This document shows positions 24,301 through 36,609 of a stretch of DNA of 64,000 bases, piece after piece. The translations under genes and the position numbers were made by a program. A model generated the notes under the pieces. The model was not told where the DNA came from and made no database searches. It saw only the letters and a program-made list of their open reading frames with translations. The stretch comes from Apophysomyces variabilis. Lineage: Eukaryota; Mucoromycota; Mucoromycetes; Mucorales; Mucoraceae. Numbering within the stretch: position 1 is the first letter of the stretch; every line of letters starts with the position of its first letter. The stretch covers positions 62,001 to 126,000 of the forward strand of contig MZZL01000376.1 of the NCBI GenBank assembly GCA_002749535.1, given 5' to 3'.

Positions 24301-25264
24301 GCATCATCTTCTCGCAACATTACAACGAAATACAGGAAATATATGCAGCATTACATCTTGCGCACATCAGGGTACTTATGTATCTTGATAGTCATATGGT
24401 AAAGTAATTTGTTTTTCATAGCTAGCTTTACTGAATGGAAGACTTTTGCAGAGCAACGCCAAACGGTCGCAGACTATTTTGACTTTTAATACTTCAGACA
24501 ACGCCAATGTGATAGTGATGGCTGTCCAGAAAGCTGCATATGGCATTGATCTGTCTTCTGCTACACGTGTATATTTTGTCAGTCCGGTTTGGCAAACGGC
24601 TATGGAACTACAAGCGATTAAACGAGCCCACCGAATCGGACAAAGAAAACCTGTATATGTGGAAACGTTAGTGATCCGAAACTCCATTGAAGATGAACTT
24701 TTGAAACGTCGACAAGAGTTCGTATCAGATCATAACAGCGGTAACTATACAGGTAATTTAGAGGGAAAAAATGACGCCTTTTCGTTAGAAACGCATGAAT
24801 ACGCCCAACAAGAGTTTTACAGTGACACCAAATTGCGTAATATGTTAAATCATGCCCGATTTGTCCCTCTTCCTTCTCATATTTCCACTGATCGTAGCCA
24901 GTTAATTCAGCCACTGGAAGCACCATTGCATATCATGCAACGGAGATTCAGTGCAGGATGCGGTACACCAACATCTTATGCAAACGACAGCATGTTGAGA
25001 CGACATGCGTTATCACCGTCCAAATCGGAGCAAAACGGAAAGAGAAAAGTTGTAATTGATGAAGAGGAACAGAAGCAGACAGGTGATGGAGATGTATCAC
25101 TTGTCGGACAACAGCTTGTCAAAAATGGTTCTACAGAAGATCTTTCGTTCAAGAGGAGAAAGAAGAAGAGTGTCCGATTCGCAGATCCAGAAACTGAGGC
25201 CTTGTGCAACAAGCTAGAGCAGGATAAGGGCTTGAACAATCTATACTCTAGTTCCTCATCGTAA
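21352..25264 (+). CDS. SNF2-family DNA-dependent ATPase
   Basis: Swi2/Snf2-type remodelling or repair ATPase. The Walker A region is split by an intron: GGGIICEDM near 22180 is followed, after an intron ending at about 22243, by GTGKTCICLS. Later motifs are VDEGH (DExH box, about 23065), VCTGTPTQN (about 23190-23215), KCIIFSQH (about 24297), VQKAAYGIDLSSA (about 24525) and RAHRIGQ (about 24633). Before motif I lies LYGYQK ... RSLWKMLQREI, typical of fungal SNF2 proteins related to Rad5/Rad16/SHPRH. A long insert between the lobes (23640-24220) contains no RING C/H pattern that I can see. The C-terminus ends in a basic FKRRKKKSVRFADP segment, a likely nuclear signal, and a Ser run. At least nine exons. 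ATG 21352 opens the first long exon; an earlier start is possible. Confidence 0.88.
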
Positions 25265-25503
25265 ATTTATCCCCTTCCGGTAGAAAAAGCGACTCTTCAT
25301 AGGTGACGAAACCTATAGAACTTTCTTCTGAAGATTGGCCAAGAACTAAAATCTCGCATAAATGTACAGCATAGAGAAAAACAAAGCAGCAGACTATCGT
25401 AAATACAGGTGTATTATTATATTTTTGTGCTATTAAGTCAATGATTAAGGGTATGGTTTATGCAATAATGTACATGAAAATGAAAAAATAGAAATCAAAC
25501 CCA

Positions 25504-27983
25504 TTAAGCATACACGTCGACTCCTTCCCAATTAGCTGTGGCAAGAGGGCATTGGTCTACTGATTCGGAATTATTTCCCCACCATGATGGGAAATGGATT
25601 TCAGAGTTTTGGAACGCAAAGAAAATCACAATCGCGCAGATCGCAACGCCTGAATCCAATGCTGCAGAAAGAACGTAGTTGTATTTTTTCCACCATGCAG
25701 AGTGTCTGCGCTTGATAAAGTAATTAAAGATAAATCCAACCGTGACCCAGGTAGGCATGACGACAGTACCAGCTATAGAAGAAAACAAGTAATGAGTAAA
25801 AATCACTGCGTGAGCCTGAATCCAATGTAATTTACCTGGTGGGTAAGGTGTAGGTCCTAGCATGAAAACTGGGATATTGATCTTACTAACCCAGGAGTTA
25901 GGGAATCGGCGGGAAAGCAGATAGATTGGGATCGGCAGAAGGAACCCAGCGAGCAAAAAGTAGGGAATCACATGGTAGATGGAATCCGATGCAAAGAACT
26001 TATTGGGACCAATAAGACCCCAGATGACGGATGATGCACCAAATAAACCAGCGTTAGGGCATGTCCAGGGATAAGCTGCTTTTGTACAGATATTGGGAAT
26101 AGAGCCGAGCAAATAGTTGGTGGTTCCCAAGGATACAAATGAAGCAAGGATAGTTCCAACCACCTGAAATATAAACATCTCACGAGGGGGGATCTTCATG
26201 TAATGGCTAAACATTATCAAATAAAATATTCAGTATAAACAGGATAAGAAGACCCCTACCAAAACTTACCCTAGTTTGAGATCTTGCGCAAATAGTAAGG
26301 CTTGTCTCACTGTGATATAACCATAGGTCTTGAAGATTATGTTGCCAATAGGATGTCCGGGACGGATGGCGCCATAAACCCATTCAGTGATCATTGAGAT
26401 CGTCGGAGATTGAGAGGTAATAGCAGTGACGATACCGATGGGAAGTAACCAGATAAAGGCCAACACCACTGCGACGATCAGTGCCCACCATGGCATGTCG
26501 GACGGCCAAAGAGTGATAGTGACAAAGCTGAGGGCCAGAGCAACCACGAATAGCGCTGCGTACCACCAGTCAGGTACTTCAGGATAAGCATCCATTAGAC
26601 GAGCGTGGATATCATCCGACTCCTGACGAGCATTCTTAAATCGTCGCCAGATCTCCTTTCCGTTGTACAAGATGGTGTGGGAGATAATTGCTCCCAGGGC
26701 AGCTAAGCCCTGACCATAACAAATAGCGAAGAAGCCTGTGATGCGAATGGGTGAATACTCGGCATAGGCGGTCTCGTTCAGATATTGTTCTGGTGTCAAC
26801 ACGCGTGCACGGTCGAAACGATTTCCCCAAATGTCATATTGGTTGGTGTTGTAGAAAGGAAACTTTTTGCTCTCGAAGGTGTTTGTGTAGTACACGATGG
26901 GCACGAGAATCCAAATGAAGAAGACAAAACCAGCAAGCATGTTGGCCTGAACGACCCAAGGAATAGCCAGCGGACTTGGATACCATGCTGCCAAACTACT
27001 CCAGTCCAGGGTAAAGCTGCCAAGACCAAGACCATTGAGACCACTACCAAGCTGGGATACCAGTACAGAATCCTTCTTGATCCAGCTGCGTACAGTGTGA
27101 GTGACGTTTTCGTAGGAAAAGAAAACAAAAATCAATACTTACCAAATCCAGGATATTGATGTGAGCACAGGGATGATATATCCTGGGAAAAAATACCAGC
27201 AAAAAGAGGCAACAAACGCAATAAGGAAGAACTTGTTACGGGTCAATCTCAAACCAGGTGTAACGGCTTCCGCATCAGCTACTTCTTTGGGTACTTTACG
27301 ATGCAATGTATGGAATAACGTCGCATTCACCAGATTAATCGGCCAGACCATGCCAGCAGGTCGGACAAGGTAGCGACGCAACACACCTGCAAAACCGAAT
27401 CCCAAAATACTGGTAGTTAAAACCAGTAGGATACCGCCTCCAAATCCCCAGTATTGGTTATAGTACAATTTTTGGACTACAATGATATCAATGGCATCAA
27501 ATGATGTTGCTGCAGCATTAGCCATGACGGTGATCAATACGTGTTCCTTCACGGTGAACGGCCCGGGATTTAACGAGAATTTGAACCGACCGAATCCAAG
27601 TGTCCATTGTGGCAGAAGTTTTTCGAACAGCCGACCTGCGGGAAATGCGAGTAGTTGGACGACGATGACTTTGATGGTCAAAGGATTTGCGCGGAACCAG
27701 AAGAACTAACGATAAAGTTCAAGATCAGATTCTATTGTTTGTTTTTTGGTTGCTTTGCGAAGCCTACCTGATTGGTAAAAGAGATCGCGAGGGAAAAGAC
27801 AATACCCCAAAACCATGCACGAAACGTTGCTGTCGGCAATGTGGGATCGTCTGTGGGTGGTACACTGGCTCGAACTTCTTCAATAGATGAATCTTCGACC
27901 GAGTCAAGCTTTTCGGCTTTTTCCAGGTATATATCGGATGATACAATGTTCTCAGGGAGCGTAAGCTCCTTTTCTTTTTCCAT
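25504..27983 (-). CDS. Oligopeptide transporter, OPT family
   Basis: Proton-coupled plasma-membrane transporter of small peptides or related compounds. Five exons fit exactly (27983-27768, 27705-27143, 27085-26270, 26206-25836, 25772-25504) and sum to 2,235 bases, giving 744 residues, normal for the family. The cytosolic N-terminus is acidic. The family signature NPGPFTVKEH lies near 27568-27539. Many hydrophobic helices follow, with conserved segments such as SISWICWI across the exon 2/3 junction, WGNRFDRARVLTPE, HTILYNGKEIWRRFKN, PGHPIGNI, HYMKIPPREMF and IWGLIGPNKFF. The intron at 25835-25773 is in frame and could be misread as coding. Removing it restores PTPYPPAGTVVMPTW, as in relatives. 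Substrate cannot be told from sequence. Confidence 0.95.
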
Positions 27984-29694
27984 GGGAATTACTATAAACG
28001 GGAAGTAGGGGAAATAGAAGCAGAATAAGGGTCCAACAGCGCAAGTGTGAAAGGGCAGTATTTAAACCGATCATCTTTGTTATTCTGTCAGTGCGACGGT
28101 GTTTGAATCTATGTCTTACCCAATCTCAGGAACCAATGGTATTCCAAGTGGAATACGCCATATGAGCACGCCATCGCGTAGCCTAACAACGCTATCCACT
28201 CAGAAAACTTTGCCCTTTTTTTTTTGTTTTTGGAATTTACCGGAACTTCCACGATACCTAAGCAGCTCGGACCACATCGTATCGTTGGTAACTGATTCAC
28301 TATAAATACTATGAATGTAGACTTCAAATATTAACGAAACACAGAGGGCAAAATCTGCTTTCCATAAGAAGGATAAAACGCACAAAACCAGCTCTTTAAG
28401 GACAATTTAGATAGGTTATATTCCTAGATTGACCCAATCAGATTCCATTATGGCGTGCGAACCCAAACTCTTGATCCAAGTCGCCGCCCTCACCGAATTT
28501 TAACCTCCAATGCTGCAACATGTCGGGAACTGAGAAAACCCGGTGTCTGTTGTTCGTCGGAAATGAAAATCTCCTATTGTCCAAAAAAGGAACAGCTCTT
28601 CGTTTGCTTAATAAACAACTTCGGACCAGTTACCTTTATCATCGCTGCTACTATGAAGCAAGCTGTTCGGCACGGTCATATAAAGTGAATTTCAGGTTTA
28701 ATTGCAGTAGGAAGTCGACTTAATAAAGTAAAAGATGTTCTTATTCCCAAGGACGGCAACTGATCGATTGAACCTGCGAATTTGCTTTGGCAACGGAAAC
28801 ATTACTCGGCTTTGGCGGCCTAAACTAACCCAATGACAACAGCAAGCATAGAAATCGGTTAGTTTAGTTTTGGAAAGAAAGCCTGCGAAGCATTGCTAAA
28901 GAATGTTGCTGTTCGGTTTTACGTATGATGGCATATCAATAAGCAAATGTCCATTTACATAGTTATAGACCAGGCGTATCGGGAAAGCTTAACTTAACGT
29001 TATGGCGTCTTTTCTCAACATGGTATAAAGAAAAACGGAATGTGGAACGAACTAGTAAAAGTGGCAGCCCTTGCTGACAGTTGAAGCGAGGGTATGCTTG
29101 ATCAAACCATAAAATAATGATATCTGTAAACTTCATCGCTTTTGGCTGTTGAATACGTTTTAATTGAACGCTCATTATATCGAGAGAAAAGATGGGTAGA
29201 AGTGAAATGTATTTGAAGGATGGTATCGATAAAGAAGCTTGTTAAGTAGCCAAAACAATAAAGGGACTTGGGTTATCCGAATCCTCTCAATCAAGTGGTT
29301 ATCCTGTCTAGTGCCGAAGCGGTCGAGTAGAACGTTATATTCTATCCTATAGGCGTGAAACAAAGAAAAAGACACCATCCAACGTGCCATTTCACAGGGG
29401 ATACATTCTCGTTACTTCCTGTGCGCATGAGAAGTCATGAGCACCTTCATATTCCCAGCATCAACAATACATTTGCCAAATACTGCCAAGCTGATGAGAT
29501 CGACTCTTAGTTTATCTGCTTTTGCGTTCTCCATCTTGTTTTTATATAGACGACGCATCGTTTCGGAGAGATTCTTTCATATAGCACTATGGAAAAAAAC
29601 TTTTCGTAGGTCGTATGAATCAAACAAACCGCATGCAATTCGCACGAACGGCGCATAGGTCGTGTAATTTAAGGTTGCACAAGGCTTACAGAGG
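27984..29694. other. Gene-poor stretch
   Basis: Several open frames of 60-77 codons exist on both strands (for example 28109-28327 minus and 29437-29658 plus), but none has a motif or a consistent set of splice sites. The first ~200 bases should hold the OPT promoter. I see nothing else. Confidence 0.4.
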
Positions 29695-29992
29695 TCACAT
29701 GTGATTAAAATGCGACTTCCCAACCCCTTTTGTTCCTAAGTGTAGTGACACAGTTGCGTCTGCTCCTCTGGCGCCTTCCAGCTCTTCGATCATTTCCCTG
29801 CTTGTCTTAGAGTGATTCAAGGTATTGTCATTCAAACAATACCGCGTCCCCTCCTTTCGATTTCGCTCCTGTCAACTTCAAGCCTGCAATAACTTCAACA
29901 GATCCCAAGGAAAGAATGCGAAGTGATAAGGTGTTTCTTGCGTTGCTAGAATATACCTGGGGCCATTCAACTATCTCTAAGTCGAATGCCAT
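29695..29992 (-). CDS. Candidate small protein, weak
   Basis: From ATG 29992 the minus strand reads MAFDLEIVEWPQVYSS and on to LKLTGAKSKGGDA. A short possible intron (GTATTG ... TCTAAG, about 40 bases) then joins in phase to TSREMIEELEGARGADATV and a stop at 29695. Composition and the phase match suggest coding, and an open stretch upstream near 30190-30115 could be another exon. There is no family match. A repeat-derived origin is possible. Confidence 0.3.
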
Positions 29993-30783
29993 AATAGGAA
30001 TAGAAACCTTCGGAATTAAAGGGGAAAAGAAGAATAAATTTGTCAACTCAACTCGGCCTCTTTTGTTTGCATTGCCGAAGGAAAAGCTCAAGCGCATTAT
30101 CAGGAAACAGATATGGAGTTGGCATACTTCCTTTCAGGGCTCGAATCATTTTGTTCCGCACGAACTATTGCAGAGTCTTTCTCGATTTCTATTAAAAATA
30201 CATAGAAACTGATGTCTGCGGCGATTATTCAAGTTTGCATAAGAAGACAGATAAGATACTGTTCGCCGACGGGGCCGGCAGACTTGAGGCCATGGTTTAC
30301 GTTCACTTACTAAGTGTATGCGTAACTTGTCTCGGACATTTTTATATTATGAAAATGGAGGAACGTAAACTATACAGAATATGGAACCTGTACGTATTTC
30401 TCATAGAGACACGCAAAAACCATCAATAATGTATTACACACAGCGACTTTTGGAATCATACCATAGAAAGGGTCTTTGAATTGGAGCAGACAATGTCTGT
30501 ACTTGATTGGAAACATAAAGAAAGGCTAATAGAAAGGAGAAGATGTAAAAGGCGAAAGGAGAAAACTGAAAGACTTACTCGCCGTGGATGATGAAATCAT
30601 TTCATAGCACTGTCTAGCATAAGGAATCCTTTAGCTATATATACATGCAGTCTTCTTTGAGTTACTGTAGCAATCGACAAGCGAAAATAAACTGATAGAC
30701 GAGGACAACACACAGTGTCGGAGCTCTCATCGTTCACCTGGAATTGCCATAATTGGTCTGCGGCCATTGCCCTTTTTACACTC
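29993..30783. other. Intergenic, upstream of Rab escort gene
   Basis: No supported gene. It should contain the promoter of the Rab escort protein gene in its last few hundred bases. Confidence 0.4.
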
Positions 30784-32870
30784 ATGGCAGATCAACAGCA
30801 GCTGGAAGACACCAATTTCGACATTATTGTCCTGGGCACAGGACTTGTGGAATCTATCATTGCAGGGTAATCCTAAACTGCTTCCTCTCTTCATCTTTGC
30901 GAAATATATCTTAATTGGCATGCAGTGCTCTTGCCCGCGCCGGAAAGAAGGTGCTTCATCTCGATATTAACGCGCATTATGGCGGCCAATGGAGTGTGTT
31001 TGGGTTTCGCGACCTTCTTTCATGGCATAAAGACATGCAAATTCCACCATGCGCCAATGGAAGTACAATCGACTATGCAGCATCGAACAAACGGAACTTT
31101 AGGAATGTCTCTTTTCAACTTCATAGTCAACCTAATCAAGAAGCCTTCGAACTCGATCCGACCAAAGATCTCTCTGAGGCCCTGCAGTCCTATCTCCCGA
31201 CTTTGTTTCAGTCAGACAGTGATATAATGAAGGAAGCGTTGGAAAACGAGATTGAAAGTTTGAAACAAAACACAAATATCACAGAGAGCGTGTCTAAACT
31301 ACGTGTATTGGCAGCAGCATTGAAAGAGACACGATCATACAATCTAGATCTTGCACCGAAATACCTGGCATGCCAGGGTGAAATGATTGAAGCACTGATT
31401 CGAAGTGGTGTTGGCCAGTACCTGGAATTTAAGGGTGTCGAAGACATTTTTATTTTTGACAAGGAAGAGGGACAACTGCAAAAGGTTTTCTTTTTCTGTT
31501 GTTATTCTTGTTTATTGATATATGGTCTTTTGTTTCTTACATAGGTGCCTGGTTCCAAGGAAGATGTTTTTGTTAATAAGAAACTTACTCTCGTGGACAA
31601 ACGTAAATTAATGAAATTCTTGACTTATGCTATGAAGTTTCAGGATGAACCCGCTATACTAGAAGGTAGGTGTGTCATATTCCAACACAAATATATCCTT
31701 TTTCTCACATCCAAGCGAAGGGTGCGAATCGATGCCCTACAATCAGTTTTTGGAAGAAAAATTCAAACTATCTGAACAGCTGCGATCCGCGACTATATAT
31801 GCCATTGCTTTAGTAGATGGTGAAGGTAAACGCGGAGAGGAAGAGAGCACTGATTCGAAAATAGGTTTTAGTTGCTGCAAACGTAGGCTTGCAACGAACG
31901 CAGACGTTTATGAGATCTTTTGGGCGATTTACGAAAGGTGGCTACTTATGCCCTTTATATGGAGGCGCTAGCGAAATTGCTCAAGCTTTTTGTCGGTAAG
32001 CGACTTCATTTTCACCAACTCCATGAGTATCGCCTTGAAAGCCGCTAATGGTAACGTTAGGATCTGCGCTGTGTATGGAGGTGTCTACATGCTGAATCAA
32101 GAGCTGCAAGACTATCAAATAGATGAAGAAACTGGAAAATGTACTGGCGTGGTCACGAAAGATGGACAGATATTCAAGTGTCAATGGCTCGTCGCTGGCA
32201 TTGACTATCTGAACAAGGAATGGTTACCGTCAGTTGAAACAAGGTAATGACATTGTTGCAAGATAGAGAGATTGATTGCATGTAGCCTTTGGGTGTCACG
32301 CGCGATCCTTGTTACAGATAAAGGTTTAGCTAAAGGCACTGGGAACAACGGTCTTAGTTACAGCGTCTTTCCACCTAACAGTATTGGGAACGCCAAGCCC
32401 ATTTATGCTATACATCAAAACCACGAGAGTATGGCTTGCCCGAAAGATAAATGTAGGGAAAATTAAGCGAATGAAGCAGATGTGCTAAATTATTGTCAGA
32501 CGTCACATATCTATGGACCGAAGGCAGTGAATATTCCGAAAAATTGCTAGGGAAAGCGATTGCATCGCTTGTAAAAGATGATGGTAAGAAACGACACAGC
32601 ATGCTGAAGTGGGCCCTGATATTCTCATATTCTTTTTCTTTAGCAAAATGCCAATTCACTATGATGTACCAACAGCGCGTTCGACAAACCGAAGGATATG
32701 AAACTCTGTGGAAATTACCTTCAAACGTCATTCCATGCAGTGACCCAAACCTGTCATTAGATTTTGAAGACGCAACCAAGGAAGCTATGGCAGCTTTTCA
32801 TCGCTGTACATCACAAGATACCGAATTCATGCCTGCCGCTGAACAAGAGAGAGAGGTTGATGACTATTAA
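30784..32870 (+). CDS. MRS6: Rab escort protein (Rab geranylgeranyltransferase component A)
   Basis: GDI/REP-family chaperone that presents Rab/Ypt GTPases to geranylgeranyltransferase II and delivers them to membranes. The N-terminal nucleotide-fold motif is FDIIVLGTGLVESIIAGALA, split by an intron at 30867-30925, followed by LHLDINAHYGGQW. Later blocks: SYNLDLAPKYLACQGEMIEA (about 31330-31395), LMKFLTYAMKF (31600), LCPLYGGASEIAQAF (31945-31990) and VYGGVYMLNQ (32070-32100). The spacing, with a long insert before SYNLDLAPK, is that of REP rather than RabGDI. Eight or more exons. The first five (30784-30866, 30926-31484, 31545-31665, 31721-31825, then from about 31865) join in phase. The acidic end EREVDDY stops at 32870, 24 bases before the stop of the convergent YIF1. 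Confidence 0.92.
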
Positions 32871-32894
32871 AGAATATATAATTTTTGAAGCATT

Positions 32895-34222
32895 TTAATT
32901 CACAAGAAAAAACATGTACACCATTTGGAGCGCTGCAATCATAAGTAGGAACCACATGCGCCGTTTGCGTTGAGGATTCAGCGTGGAAGGTCCAGCAGCG
33001 GCATCCGGAAGGATCACGTAGCGCATTGATCGAAGCTGCAAAACAGAAGTTTAAAACTTCATATGTCACTCTCATTATTCACTTACCAAAAAGAAACCGA
33101 TACTTAAACCAGTATACAAGAATACAGCCCACGTTATCCATTTGCTAACCCCCAGCAGTTTGACGGCATCCACAACAATAATACCCACATATTTGTACCC
33201 ATAATACGCAATGAGATCCAACATCGACGCCTCAAATGGTATGCTCAGGAAATAGCATCCAAGACGGGTGAACACGAACTCTGAAAACACTATCGCTACT
33301 GATGTTGATCCTGCTACATATAGCTTCTCCGGATGGAATCTAAACAAGGTTTTGGGATGAGTAAACAGATATGCGCATCGCCTATTTGCAAGCATTTGCA
33401 CCTATATACTTACGATCCCTGCCTTCCTGCTGCAAGACCGCATAGCAAAATATAAGTGACCACCGCCATAACTAGGGAAGACATATAAGCAAACTTGGAT
33501 ACGCGAACATGGTACACAACACCGTACCAGGAATATATAAGTCAGGCGAATTAATATCTTCTCGTGGGGGACTGTAACCATCCATTTGACCAGTTTCTGT
33601 TCGCCTTATTGATCTTGTCCAAGGCTAAATTCAGGAGGATAACTAAGTTCATAAAACACGTCTACTTTTAAAGTTCGTTTACCGAATGTCTCCAAGGGAA
33701 CAACAGCAGTTTGAGTTTTGTGACGACGTATATGTTGCTCACATTGAAGTAATGTCTCAATGCCGGTAAATTGACCCATTGATTAAACTAAGATTAGCGA
33801 TCGTTTAGTAAGAGTAACAGAATATGGAGTAATTATCGTACATTGCGTTCCATATAGGCTGTTCCTTGCGCAACAGCGTTACCGGCAAATTGCATGCCCA
33901 TCTGGGCTGCAGGGTCGCTGAAGCCAAACTGGGAATACAGATTGCTGGGCTGCTGTGGTGTATAAGCTCTCGGGGAATAGTGCTGCTGCTGCTGTTGTGG
34001 CAGCGATGCTTGACGGTATTGATACCCTTGTTGCTGTTGAGGATGGTATTGTTGCTGTGGGATGCCTGGGGAAGGTGATGGTTGATGAACAGCATTATTA
34101 AAGTTAGGAATGGGATGTTGAGGCACAGGATGCTGAAGTGGCGGTGGGGATTTCGAGGTCACGTAGGCATTGTCTGGTTCATAATATTGATAATTGGGCT
34201 GACCACCGGGTGATGGATACAT
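32895..34222 (-). CDS. YIF1: YIF1, Golgi membrane trafficking protein
   Basis: Member of the YIP1/YIF1 family: multi-pass proteins of ER-to-Golgi vesicles that bind Ypt1-class Rabs. The first exon (34222 to about 33840) is Pro/Gln/Tyr-rich with QQQ tracts and ends in AQGTAYMERNV. Middle exons give LKVDVFYELSYPPEFSLG, EDINSPDLYIP and the first membrane helix with VVTYILLCGL. The exon near 33400-33085 carries HPEKLYVAGSTSVAIVFSEF, then AYYGYKYVGII and a helix; these are family hallmarks. The last exon gives RSMRYVILPD and a terminal hydrophobic segment MIAALQMVYMFFLVN before TAA at 32895. About five membrane helices are expected. The product would work on the same GTPase class as the Rab escort protein encoded next door. 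Confidence 0.92.
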
Positions 34223-34479
34223 GTTTTCGCGTCACTAGATGAAAGGAAGGGGAAGTCGGAAATTGCCCTTTCACAATTTCATTGGGGATTTCAGTAGGTA
34301 CACACATATCGACACGGCAGATGTGACGTACCATTATGCCATTGGAGGAGGGACAGTCTATTAGCACCACTAATCCGCACCAGGCACGTCGTAGTTTTAC
34401 TGTGATTCGCACTAGTTTCCTTCTTTTCACAACAATAATATACAGAAATTGAATAAATCACGATAAAATCATTTATTAA

Positions 34480-35010
34480 GGCAATTAACTGCTGTTGCTT
34501 TCAGGTACGAAGTACTCTTGTTCGTCAGGCTTGTCATCAACAACAGGACAAAAAACTTTAGGCTCCAGAGTGAGCAAGCGAAGAATTAACTCTCATAACA
34601 AGTGCTTTTGCTTCGGTACTTCCTCTTCAGTATGCACAACCACAGAAATCTGTTTCTCATGTAGCTTCATGTCAGAAAGAGCACTGATCTCCGTAGGCAT
34701 GCGGGCCATTCGCTCGAAATAGTCCTGCTTATTCTTATGAACGCGGCAATTCGGCCTCTTGCAATATCCATAAGGTCTTAGTCTCGCTGATACCAAAGCT
34801 GGTATTACTGGACGGCACTTTTTTTTTCTTGGACAATACTTGAAGTAGTTACTTTACTCCTCTCAGACATCACCAATTTCGTATCCCTTACTCTCAATTT
34901 CAGCCACAATCTCTAAGGCACGCTTCTGCCTTGCTTCTACAAGACGTCTTGCAAAAGTCTACTCCTTGTTACCAGGCATAATACACGCGACACCGTTTGA
35001 GCCGCCCCTC
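34480..35010 (-). pseudogene. Decayed coding region, probably transposon-derived
   Basis: The minus strand carries a protein-like sequence broken by several stops and a shift at a poly-A run. In order: MPGNKE, stop, FARRLVEARQKRALEIVAEI, stops, then after an 8-9 base A run KCRPVIPALVSARLRPYGYC and KRPNCRVHKN, MARMPTEISALSDMKLHEK, a TGA, and LLTLEPKVFCPVVDDKPDEQ to a TAA near 34487. Two Cys pairs suggest a small zinc site. The breaks are few and the text between them reads smoothly, so decay looks recent. Family not recognised. The place next to transposon pieces suggests a mobile-element or multi-copy origin. Confidence 0.55.
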
Positions 35011-35206
35011 GCTCTTCTACTCATACACGCAGATCCTGTTTAGCATAAGGTAAGCCAGCGATATGATGGCTTCTGATATGCTTGTTTGAGCCAAGCAGCT
35101 TTTACCATATGTTGGTCTTTGACATTTACAATAAACAAGTTGGTTATTGGAAGAGCTATCAGAAGAGAAATAAAAAGAAACACCTTGTGGGATTTTCGAA
35201 CTTTGT

Positions 35207-35760
35207 ATATTGTTTATTGAACATTCTTTTACGCTACTCTCAAGTAAATTTTGCATCCATTTAGGGATCAAATTTGCGCCAAAAAGAACATATGTATGTG
35301 TCATTAGTATACGAATTATGCGGGAAGTATATTTTACCTACATCAACTTGTCCCTTCCGTGGATACATTCGTGGTTAATAAATGGAAGGACATGTTGTTT
35401 CTTTCTAACTTACCACCGAAGGGTGATCCCACCCTTCGATGGGGCCAGCCGTGCGCCATTGACCGTTGGAACGGCGAAAGAAGGAAACGGCTTCTGTAAT
35501 AGTGGCCGGTTTTTCCGTCTAGCATCCGCAGAGGACTGAGCGCTGCAACACCTGACGGAAGTTTCGAAGCATTAAGAGAGCAAATAACACTGTTCATGAA
35601 GGGGCAACACTCTTTTTTCACTTGTCGAGTCGTGTGCAGGGAGCTTAATCACACAAGCAATATGGTTATGGATAGAAGTCATGCAGACTAAAGAAATACA
35701 AAAAAGCACATCATTCATGCACTGTGTATAATAAATCCAACTATTTAACGGAGACGTCTT
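35207..35760 (+). mobile_element. DDE transposon fragment (copy 3)
   Basis: Starts with the family terminal repeat (TGTTTATTGAACA at 35211, TTTTACGCTACTCT near 35228). It continues through the same order of blocks as copy 1: GATCAAATTTGCGCCA, AATTATGCGGGAAGTATATT, ACCGAAGGGTGATCC, CAGGGAGCTTAATCACACAA. It is clearly more diverged than copies 1 and 2 and ends before any transposase coding part. Confidence 0.7.
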
Positions 35761-36133
35761 TTATTTACAAATCCCGTTGGCGAATATACGCGAGATAAAC
35801 TTGGTCGTGGTTGGATAAAGGTGACGTTCGCGCCGTTGATAGCACTGGTTCATAATTACATCCATGAAATAGGTGTTGTACGGTACTGAAGGTCAGCGTT
35901 TTCCAACAGGTGCTAGAAGACAGTTTTAATCGTTCGTGATACTCAGTGGTAAAGACCTGCTGTTGCGGGTGTTTGTGATATATGGCTCCATCATTGGCAG
36001 CGGAGGCTGCTGCTCTAGATTCACTGGCACCAGGTATGCCGTTAGTATCATGCGTTTAAAACTAGTGTGATTTCCTTTCCGGAATAATATTGGATGCTCC
36101 TTCGTATAAGAGTCAAAGAGCATCAAGTATTTG

Positions 36134-36540
36134 GCAATGTCAGTCAGCAAACTACCCAGGTTAAGCAACGGAATAATTCTGATCATCCCACCACAAAACG
36201 CAGGAATTGGTCACGGCAAAGAGGAGCCATCAAGTTTGCATGAGCTGATTCGAGCAGACTCAGGGTTGCCTTACAAAGCCCTAACAGCAACCGCAAGCCT
36301 TTGTCCCCTTGCAAGCAAGCTCGATCCAAATACAAACAAGGACATGGAAAAGCAATGTCAGTCAGCAAACTACCCAGGTTAAGCAACGGAATAACTCTGA
36401 TCATCCCACCACAAAACGCAGGAATTGGTCACGGCAAAGGGGAGCCATCAAGTTTGCATGAGCTGATTCGAGCAGACTCAGGGTTGCCTTACAAAGCCCT
36501 AACAGCAACCGCAAGCCTTTGTCCCCTTGCGAGCAAGCTG
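36134..36540. repeat. Two-copy tandem repeat, period 218
   Basis: The segment beginning GCAATGTCAGTCAGC at 36134 recurs at 36352. The copies run in parallel for about 188 bases with only a handful of differences (for example AATAATTCTG versus AATAACTCTG, AAGAGG versus AAGGGG, GCAAGC versus GCGAGC) up to about 36540. The first copy is followed by about 30 bases that the second lacks. On the minus strand each copy encodes LLESAHANLMAPLCRDQFLR and then, one frame over, PLLNLGSLLTDIA. It may therefore be an internal duplication of part of a decayed gene rather than a satellite. Confidence 0.85.
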
Positions 36541-36609
36541 GAGCTTTTCCAAGGTGTAGGGATACTGCTATGGTTATGATGTGTTAATAGTATGCTTACC
36601 ATAACAGTC

